NCBI GenBank assembly: GCA_030682755.1 | Contig: JAUXNR010000911.1 | Coordinates: 1-11,597 of the forward strand | Length of the DNA: 11,597 bases | Direction of reading: 5' to 3' | Origin: Flavobacterium sp. | GTDB lineage: Bacteria; Bacteroidota; Bacteroidia; Flavobacteriales; Flavobacteriaceae | Shown: positions 5,764-11,597 of the stretch, in pieces | How positions within the stretch are numbered: position 1 is the first letter of the stretch | How the letters are laid out: the number at the start of each line of letters is the position of its first letter | Program-made: the position numbers and the translations under genes | Notes under the pieces: model-generated | Seen by the model: only the letters and a program-made list of their open reading frames with translations | The model's database searches: none | What the model was told of the DNA's origin: nothing

Positions 5764-7374
5764 ATGTTATCACAAAAAAGTTTATACAACGCATTAGTTG
5801 TCGTTTTTTTTATCGTTTTTTTGTCGTCATGCGATAAAGACTTTAACACCCTTGGAGCAGATATTATTGGCGATGATCATTTTGATTTATTGTCATATCG
5901 TGATGCTACAATAACGGCTTTTAATCAACGAACCGGAATTGTTCAAAGCAATAATTTAGATGTAAATCCTTTAGGAGTTTATAACAATCCTGTTTTTGGA
6001 AAAACGACTGCTCATTTTGTTACACAATTGGAAGTGAGTTCTACCAACTTTAATCCTGTTTATGGAGAAAATATTGAAGTTGAATCTGTAGAATTGACCA
6101 TACCGTATTTCAATGTAAAAACAGATACAAATGAAGACGGAGAAGGAACGTATAGATTAGACTCTATCTATGGAACTGCTTTATCTAAGATGAAATTGGA
6201 AGTGTTTGAAAATGGATACTTTATAAGAGATTTAGATCCGGATGCTAATTTTACGCAAAGCCAAAAATATTTTATGGATCAAAAAGCAGATTTTGATGCC
6301 AATATTGTTGGGCCGCGGTTAAATGACGATGAGGAAGTTTCTCAAAATGACCAGTTCTTTTTTGATTCAGCAGAAAGAGTGGTTACCACAGTTAATGAAG
6401 ATGAAACTGAAACAGTAACCCGTTTTGCACCTTCCATGATTCTTAAGTTGAATAAAAACTTTTTCAAGAACAAAATTTTAAGTAGTCAAGGAAAGTCAAA
6501 CATGGTAAATAATAACCTTTTCAAAAACTATTTTAGAGGATTGTATTTCAAGGTTGATGAGATATCTGGACAATCAAATACACTAGCACTTTTAAATTTT
6601 AAACAAGGAAAAATAACCATTAAGTATAAAGAAGACGCTGTTTCCAGTGATAACGAAGTGACTAGAGTGGATCGTACTATTGAATTAAACCTTTTGGGGA
6701 ATACAGTCAGTTTACAAGAAGTTACCAACAGTCCGGGATATGAAAATGCTTTAACCAACAGTAATTCAACAACCGGCGACCCAGCTTTGTTTTTAAAGGG
6801 AGGTTCAGGTTCTGTGGCCATTATTGATTTGTTTACGCCGGAACAATTAGAAGACTTGCGTGCACAAAGATGGTTGATTAATGAAGCCAATCTTACTTTT
6901 TTTATTGATAATGAAACAATGGGAACTAATACGCCCGAGCCTAAAAGAGTTTTTCTTTATGATTTGAACAACAAACGTCCTTTAATAGATTTTGCTCTTG
7001 ACGGCACTTCCAATACTATCAAGCCTAAATTTGGAAAAGTAGTGCATAGTGGTATAATTCAAAGAGAAGCTTCGTCTGGAAACGACAATGATGAAAGCCG
7101 AAGAGGAGTGTTTTATAGAGTACGGATTACGAGCCATATTTCTAATTTGTTGCGAAAAGATTCCACAAATGTTCGTTTAGGGCTTGCAGTAACTGAAGAT
7201 TATAGGTTAACGGCCAATTATAGTAAAAAGAATCCTCTTCCAGGAGATTTAGTAAAGAATGTTTCTGTTGGATCAGTAATGAGTCCTCTTGGAACTGTGA
7301 TTTACGGGAGTCACCCAAGTGTTCCTGTAGATAAAAGATTGCGTTTGGAAATTTTTTATACAAAACCTAATTAA
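5764..7374 (+). CDS. DUF4270-family outer-membrane lipoprotein, function unknown
   Basis: The 536-aa protein begins with a lipoprotein signal peptide: a hydrophobic stretch at about 10-20 and lipobox LSSC, with Cys23 as the lipidated residue. The mature N-terminus CDKDFNTLGADIIGDDHF is acidic, which suggests retention in the outer membrane or export to the cell surface. The rest is rich in beta-strand-like stretches. The start (LGADIIGDD, then SYRDATITAFNQRT) and the end (VIYGSHPSVPVDKRLRLEIFY) match my recollection of the Bacteroidota family DUF4270. I see no catalytic motif. It begins 15 nt after the glgA-like gene and ends 6 nt before glmS, so it is almost certainly co-transcribed with both. 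Family assignment is by recall, and the biochemical role is unknown. Confidence 0.82.
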   Translation: MLSQKSLYNALVVVFFIVFLSSCDKDFNTLGADIIGDDHFDLLSYRDATITAFNQRTGIVQSNNLDVNPLGVYNNPVFGKTTAHFVTQLEVSSTNFNPVYGENIEVESVELTIPYFNVKTDTNEDGEGTYRLDSIYGTALSKMKLEVFENGYFIRDLDPDANFTQSQKYFMDQKADFDANIVGPRLNDDEEVSQNDQFFFDSAERVVTTVNEDETETVTRFAPSMILKLNKNFFKNKILSSQGKSNMVNNNLFKNYFRGLYFKVDEISGQSNTLALLNFKQGKITIKYKEDAVSSDNEVTRVDRTIELNLLGNTVSLQEVTNSPGYENALTNSNSTTGDPALFLKGGSGSVAIIDLFTPEQLEDLRAQRWLINEANLTFFIDNETMGTNTPEPKRVFLYDLNNKRPLIDFALDGTSNTIKPKFGKVVHSGIIQREASSGNDNDESRRGVFYRVRITSHISNLLRKDSTNVRLGLAVTEDYRLTANYSKKNPLPGDLVKNVSVGSVMSPLGTVIYGSHPSVPVDKRLRLEIFYTKPN

Positions 7375-7380
7375 TATACT

Positions 7381-9228
7381 ATGTGTGGAATTGTAGGTTA
7401 TATAGGAAACAAAGATGCTTATTCCATTGTTATAAAAGGATTAAAGCGTTTAGAATACAGAGGCTATGACAGTGCAGGAATCATGCTGCATGACGGAAAA
7501 GCAATAAAAGTTTCCAAAACAAAAGGCAAGGTTACCGATTTAGAAGAGAAAGCAAAAGCAGAAAGCAATTTATACGGAACAGTCGGAATTGGTCATACAC
7601 GTTGGGCTACACATGGCGTTCCTAATGATGTGAATTCTCATCCGCATCTTTCCAACTCAGGAAAACTAGCAATAATTCACAATGGAATTATTGAAAATTA
7701 TGAGCCTTTAAAAAAGGAGTTGTTAAAACGCGGTTATATTTTTCATTCTGATACAGATACAGAGGTTTTAGTAAACTTGATTGAAGATGTTCAAAAGCAA
7801 GAAAATGTAAAATTAGGAAAAGCCGTTCAGATTGCCTTAAATCAAGTGGTTGGAGCTTATGCCATAGCTGTTTTTGATGTAAACAAACCCGATGAAATTG
7901 TAGTGGCTCGATTGGGAAGTCCTTTAGCAATTGGCATCGGCGAAGATGAATTTTTTATTGCATCAGATGCGTCACCGTTCATAGAATATACTTCCAATGC
8001 CATTTATTTGGAAGATGAAGAAATGGCTATTGTAAGATTGCACAAGCCGATAAAAGTTCGAAAAATTAAAGATGATACCTTAGTAGATCCTTATGTTCAA
8101 GAGTTGAAAATGAACTTGGAACAAATAGAAAAAGGAGGTTACGAGCACTTCATGCTTAAGGAGATTTACGAACAACCTAATGTTATAAAAGATACTTACA
8201 GAGGAAGATTGTCTGCCACTACCGGTATTATAAAAATGGCAGGAATTGAAGATAATCTTGAAAAGTTTTTACACGCAGATCGTATTTTGATTGTGGCTTG
8301 TGGAACTTCATGGCATGCCGGTTTAGTAGCAGAATATATTATTGAAGAGTTTACCAGAATCCCTGTGGAAGTTGAATATGCCTCAGAGTTTAGATACCGT
8401 AATCCTATTGTAAAAAGCAATGATGTTGTCATTGCCATTTCACAATCCGGTGAAACGGCCGATACTTTAGCAGCAATAAAATTAGCAAAAGAAAAAGGAG
8501 CATTTGTTTTTGGGGTGTGTAATGTGGTAGGTTCGTCCATTTCAAGAGAGACTCATGCGGGAGCATACACACACGCTGGTCCAGAAATTGGAGTGGCATC
8601 CACCAAAGCATTTACAACACAAATTACAGTTTTAACTTTAATTGCTCTTCGGTTAGCAAAAGCAAAAGGAACACTTTCAAAATCAGATTATTTTAGGTAC
8701 TTAAATGAGCTGGAACTCATTCCTGAAAAAGTTCAAGAAGCCTTACTGACTAATGATGTTACAGAAAAGATTGCTGCCATAATTAAAGATTCTAATAATA
8801 GTCTTTATTTAGGAAGAGGATATAATTTCCCGGTAGCACTAGAAGGAGCTTTAAAATTAAAAGAGATATCGTATATACACGCAGAAGGTTATCCGGCTGC
8901 AGAAATGAAACATGGGCCAATTGCTTTAATTGATGAACACATGCCGGTGATTGTTATTGCACCAAAGCAAGGACATTATGACAAAGTTGTGAGTAACATT
9001 CAGGAAATTAAATCCAGAAGCGGAAAAATTATTGCCGTAGTTACAAAAGGCGATACTCAAGTTAGAGAATTAGCAGACCATGTTATTGAAATTCCGGAAA
9101 CATCAGACGCTTTATCACCATTATTGACTACCATTCCTTTGCAGCTGTTGTCGTATCATATTGCTGTTTTGCGTGGTTGTAATGTTGATCAACCTAGAAA
9201 TTTAGCAAAATCGGTTACTGTAGAGTAG
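7381..9228 (+). CDS. glmS: glutamine--fructose-6-phosphate aminotransferase (isomerizing)
   Basis: GlmS converts fructose-6-phosphate and glutamine to glucosamine-6-phosphate and glutamate, the first committed step to UDP-GlcNAc for peptidoglycan and lipopolysaccharide. It is a cytoplasmic dimer. The 615-aa protein has the N-terminal glutaminase domain with nucleophile Cys2 (MCGIVGYIG), RLEYRGYDSAG at 23-33, GHTRWATHG at 71-79 and NGIIENY at 101-107. Two SIS isomerase domains follow: ACGTS at 306-310, SQSGET at 354-359, STKAFTTQ at 407-414, and the EISYIHAEGYP segment near 495-505. Lys610 in the C-terminal NLAKSVTVE corresponds to the catalytic Lys603 of E. coli. It is the last gene of the operon, 6 nt after the DUF4270 gene and ahead of a strong terminator. 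There is no room for a glmS ribozyme upstream. Confidence 0.98.
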   Translation: MCGIVGYIGNKDAYSIVIKGLKRLEYRGYDSAGIMLHDGKAIKVSKTKGKVTDLEEKAKAESNLYGTVGIGHTRWATHGVPNDVNSHPHLSNSGKLAIIHNGIIENYEPLKKELLKRGYIFHSDTDTEVLVNLIEDVQKQENVKLGKAVQIALNQVVGAYAIAVFDVNKPDEIVVARLGSPLAIGIGEDEFFIASDASPFIEYTSNAIYLEDEEMAIVRLHKPIKVRKIKDDTLVDPYVQELKMNLEQIEKGGYEHFMLKEIYEQPNVIKDTYRGRLSATTGIIKMAGIEDNLEKFLHADRILIVACGTSWHAGLVAEYIIEEFTRIPVEVEYASEFRYRNPIVKSNDVVIAISQSGETADTLAAIKLAKEKGAFVFGVCNVVGSSISRETHAGAYTHAGPEIGVASTKAFTTQITVLTLIALRLAKAKGTLSKSDYFRYLNELELIPEKVQEALLTNDVTEKIAAIIKDSNNSLYLGRGYNFPVALEGALKLKEISYIHAEGYPAAEMKHGPIALIDEHMPVIVIAPKQGHYDKVVSNIQEIKSRSGKIIAVVTKGDTQVRELADHVIEIPETSDALSPLLTTIPLQLLSYHIAVLRGCNVDQPRNLAKSVTVE

Positions 9229-9250
9229 CAGTTTTCAATCATAAAACTAC

Positions 9251-9288
9251 AAAAGAGCGGGAAATTTATCTCGCTCTTTTTATTTTTT
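9251..9288 (+). terminator. intrinsic terminator after glmS
   Basis: A 12-bp stem (AAAAGAGCGGGA at 9251-9262 against TCTCGCTCTTTT at 9269-9280, with one G-U pair) encloses a 6-nt loop and is followed by TATTTTTT. It begins 22 nt after the glmS stop codon and closes the plus-strand operon. The A-run on the 5' side would also give a U-tract on the other strand, but no minus-strand gene needs it. Confidence 0.9.
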
Positions 9289-9330
9289 ATATAATACCTT
9301 AATTTTTATTTTTTATGTAATTAATATTTA

Positions 9331-9358
9331 AAAAATAGTATGAACGCATACTATTTTT
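9331..9358. repeat. perfect 12-bp inverted repeat upstream of the TonB-dependent receptor gene
   Basis: AAAAATAGTATG (9331-9342) and CATACTATTTTT (9347-9358) are exact reverse complements around a 4-nt AACG centre. The repeat lies 51 nt beyond the end of the glmS terminator hairpin and about 160 nt upstream of the receptor ATG. It could be an operator for the receptor gene or a second, weaker AU-rich terminator. Its stem has few GC pairs and it is not followed by a U-tract longer than the arm itself. Confidence 0.6.
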
Positions 9359-9485
9359 AGGTATTTTATCAAAAAGGTTAAAGATTTCACAAAATTAAGC
9401 GTTGCGATAATCATAAAATCATCACGCTATTGCTGTTAAATGTTATAAAAATGAGCCCTTTTTTTATAAATATCAAAATAATTTG

Positions 9486-9492
9486 TACTTTG
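9486..9492 (+). promoter_or_regulatory. weak candidate -7 element for the TonB-dependent receptor gene
   Basis: TACTTTG followed by G resembles the TAnnTTTG element but is one base short, and TAATTTG overlaps just upstream. Its distance to the ATG at 9522 (29 nt) is similar to that of the glgA-like promoter. No -33 TTTG is evident. It is proposed mainly because the preceding terminator requires a new promoter somewhere in 9289-9521. Confidence 0.3.
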
Positions 9493-9521
9493 GTAACTTA
9501 AACTAACAAAATTCAAACCTT

Positions 9522-11597
9522 ATGAAAGTGTATTTATTTATTCTGTCATTGTTTTTTTGTGGCGTCTCATTTGCTCAAAGTACAATTTCAGGTTCTGTGG
9601 CAGATGCCAGTAATCAGCCCATTCCCGGAGCAAGTATTAAAATTGTGGGAGAGGCAATAGGAACAGTTACCGATTTTGACGGTAATTTTACATTGTCAAC
9701 ACAAAAAAGTCCACCTTATGTTATCGAAATTTCCAGCATCGGTTTTGGAACGCAAAGAGTAGATATCAGAAGTAACAATCAAAAAGTAACGGTAAAACTT
9801 ATCGAAGAAGAAACCAGATTAAACGAAATTGTAGTTTCTGCTTCAAGAACTCCAGAACGCTTGTTGGAGTCACCGGTTACGGTTGAACGGATGAGTCTTC
9901 AAGATGTAAAAAATACTTCTTCAGCATCTTTTTATGATGGATTGGAAAATTTAAAAGAAGTACACTTTAATACAAGTAGTTTGTCTTTCAAATCAATAAA
10001 CACTCGTGGTTTTGCTACAGTAGCCAACACACGTTTTATGCAATTGGTTGACGGAATGGATAACTCCTCGCCGGCATTGAACTTTGTTTTAGGTAATCTT
10101 ATTGGGTTGTCTGATATTGATGTTCAAAGTGTGGAGTTACTTCCCGGAGCATCTTCTGCATTATATGGAGCCAATGCCTTTAATGGTATTTTGTTTATGA
10201 ACAGTAAAAGCCCTTTTGATTACCAAGGCATCAGTGCTTATGTAAAAGGAGGTTTTACTAATCATGAAATTGCAGGTACAAATGAATATTGGGATGTTGG
10301 ATTCAGAGCGGCAAATAAATTTTCGGATGTTTTTGCAGCAAAATGGAATATCAATTTCTTGAGAGCTACAGAATGGATAGCCGGAGACAATAGGGATATT
10401 GCTCCAAATGTTTCAGGATTTGCCAACAATCCAAACTATGATGGTCTTAATCTATATGGTGATGAGGTTTCAACAAATTTAAGAGGAGTTGGTCTTTCTC
10501 TTGCTAATTTAGGTTTAATTCCTGCGGCTGCGGTTAACTTATTACCTAATTATAATGTAAGCAGAACAGGATATCAAGAAAGAGATTTAAATGACAATTC
10601 TATTGAAAGTGTAAAAACAGATTTATCCTTGCACTTTAAACCATGGAAAAATGATTTCGAAATCATTTTACAACACAAAGTTGGTTTAGGGAATACTATC
10701 TATCAAGGAGCCAACCGTTATCGTTTGGAGAATTTTATCATGCAACAGTCAAAGATAGAGTTCAGAAACCGTAATTTCTTCGTAAGAGGTTATTTGACAA
10801 CTGAAAACGCCGGAGATTCATATGATATGCGTTTTGCAGCTTGGAATGTTAACCGTGCTTGGAAAGATGATTCCACATGGTTTGGTCAATATGCAGGAGC
10901 TTTTATTCAATCAACTTTAGCCGGTCAATCAGCTGAAGCTGCACATGGTATAGCTCGTGCTACAGCCGATACTGGTCGTTTTTTACCGGGTTCTCCAGAA
11001 TTCCAAAATGCTTTAGCTTCCGTTGTATTGGATCCGGATTTAAGAACGGGTGCAAAATTTAAAGACAACTCTAAAATTTATCATTCAGATGTAAATTACA
11101 ATTTTAAAGAGTTGATCACATTTGCCGAAATTCAAGTTGGTGGTTCATTCAGACAATATGAAATGAATTCAGATGGAACTATTTTTACGGATTTTGACGG
11201 ACCTATTCGATACGATGAATATGGGGCCTATATGCAAGTTCAAAAGAAATTTATGGAAGATAAATTGAAGTTTACGGGGTCTATGCGTTATGATAAATCA
11301 CAAAATTTTGATGGACAAGTATCTCCAAGAGTTTCGTTTGTTTATACTACAGGAGAGCGAAGAAATCACAACTTTAGAGCTTCTTTTCAAACAGGTTTCC
11401 GTAACCCAACCACACAAGATCAATATATTGGATTGGATTTAGGACCATTTGCTTTAATTGGTTCAGCTCCTGATAACTTGGGTCGTTATGTTGAAACATT
11501 AAATGTTAGTGGAGCCGGTCAAGCACTTCCTGGTGTTGGATCAACTGTAACGCTAACAGGAAATGATGCTTATACTAATGCTTATACTATTCCGTCT
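9522..11597 (+). CDS. TonB-dependent outer-membrane receptor (3' end beyond window)
   Basis: There are 692 codons visible without a stop; the C-terminal part of the barrel is missing because the window ends. The signal peptide MKVYLFILSLFFCGVSFA is followed by Gln19. Residues about 20-95 form a carboxypeptidase-regulatory-like domain (ISGSVADASNQPIPGA, then GTVTDFDGNFTL). A TonB-box-like stretch LNEIVVSASRT at 100-110 leads into the plug domain, with SINTRGFATVANTRF at 158-172, LVDGMD at 175-180 and VELLPGASSALYGANAFNG at 204-222. Barrel strands follow, including QVSPRVSFVY and the FRNPTTQDQY segment near 630. Such receptors import ligands across the outer membrane using TonB/ExbBD energy. 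Length and plug style differ from giant SusC proteins, and no susD is seen, although sequence beyond the edge is unknown. The ligand cannot be told. Confidence 0.95.
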   Translation, partial: MKVYLFILSLFFCGVSFAQSTISGSVADASNQPIPGASIKIVGEAIGTVTDFDGNFTLSTQKSPPYVIEISSIGFGTQRVDIRSNNQKVTVKLIEEETRLNEIVVSASRTPERLLESPVTVERMSLQDVKNTSSASFYDGLENLKEVHFNTSSLSFKSINTRGFATVANTRFMQLVDGMDNSSPALNFVLGNLIGLSDIDVQSVELLPGASSALYGANAFNGILFMNSKSPFDYQGISAYVKGGFTNHEIAGTNEYWDVGFRAANKFSDVFAAKWNINFLRATEWIAGDNRDIAPNVSGFANNPNYDGLNLYGDEVSTNLRGVGLSLANLGLIPAAAVNLLPNYNVSRTGYQERDLNDNSIESVKTDLSLHFKPWKNDFEIILQHKVGLGNTIYQGANRYRLENFIMQQSKIEFRNRNFFVRGYLTTENAGDSYDMRFAAWNVNRAWKDDSTWFGQYAGAFIQSTLAGQSAEAAHGIARATADTGRFLPGSPEFQNALASVVLDPDLRTGAKFKDNSKIYHSDVNYNFKELITFAEIQVGGSFRQYEMNSDGTIFTDFDGPIRYDEYGAYMQVQKKFMEDKLKFTGSMRYDKSQNFDGQVSPRVSFVYTTGERRNHNFRASFQTGFRNPTTQDQYIGLDLGPFALIGSAPDNLGRYVETLNVSGAGQALPGVGSTVTLTGNDAYTNAYTIPS

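Noticed and set aside
7375..7380. glmS ribozyme or other leader RNA
   Set aside because: Only 6 nt separate the DUF4270 stop from the glmS ATG, and the upstream DNA is coding.
9399..9430. AGCGT...ACGCT imperfect dyad in the receptor upstream region
   Set aside because: It has only 5-bp arms with a long spacer, which is expected by chance.
1..11597. Defence island, CRISPR, prophage or transposon
   Set aside because: All genes are core metabolic or envelope genes in compact operons. There is no transposase, integrase, direct-repeat array or tRNA attachment site in the window.

Overview
The window looks like chromosomal core sequence from a Flavobacterium-like member of the Bacteroidota (Flavobacteriaceae). 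Evidence for this is the low GC content, intergenic -7 promoter elements of the Bacteroidota type (TAnnTTTG), little Shine-Dalgarno signal, a DUF4270 lipoprotein, and a TonB-dependent receptor with an N-terminal carboxypeptidase-regulatory-like domain. I see no mobile element, CRISPR array, tRNA or rRNA.

Left half (about 1-4834, minus strand). This is a tightly packed gene string read right to left: panC, panD, a flippase-like polytopic membrane protein (TTG start), a secreted esterase-like protein, and radA. An open frame runs off the left edge beyond radA and may be the start of another gene. Gaps are 4-13 nt, except for 60 nt before the esterase. PanC and PanD supply pantothenate for coenzyme A. 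The membrane protein and the esterase-like protein belong to the envelope, and RadA is a cytoplasmic recombination/repair ATPase, so the operon is functionally mixed.

Centre (4835-4941). This is a short divergent control region with one good -7 element per strand and a perfect palindrome that overlaps the panC promoter.

Right half (4942-9228, plus strand). A second compact operon holds a stub glycogen-synthase-like protein (GT5 N-terminal domain only), a DUF4270 lipoprotein and glmS, with gaps of 15 and 6 nt. It ends at a clear intrinsic terminator at 9251-9288. GlmS makes glucosamine-6-phosphate for peptidoglycan and LPS, and the lipoprotein is probably in the outer membrane, so the unit is envelope-oriented.

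Far right (9229-11597). A 293-nt AT-rich intergenic region contains the terminator, a perfect 12-bp inverted repeat and a weak promoter candidate. It is followed by a TonB-dependent receptor gene cut by the window end, with 692 codons visible.

Most of this is well-conserved housekeeping sequence, and I do not see a demonstrable new defence or mobile system. The items most worth following up are three. The secreted esterase-like protein has Asp where the nucleophile Ser is expected. The GlgA-like protein has lost both its substrate-binding motif and its C-terminal domain. The third is the set of palindromic or promoter elements in the two intergenic regions.
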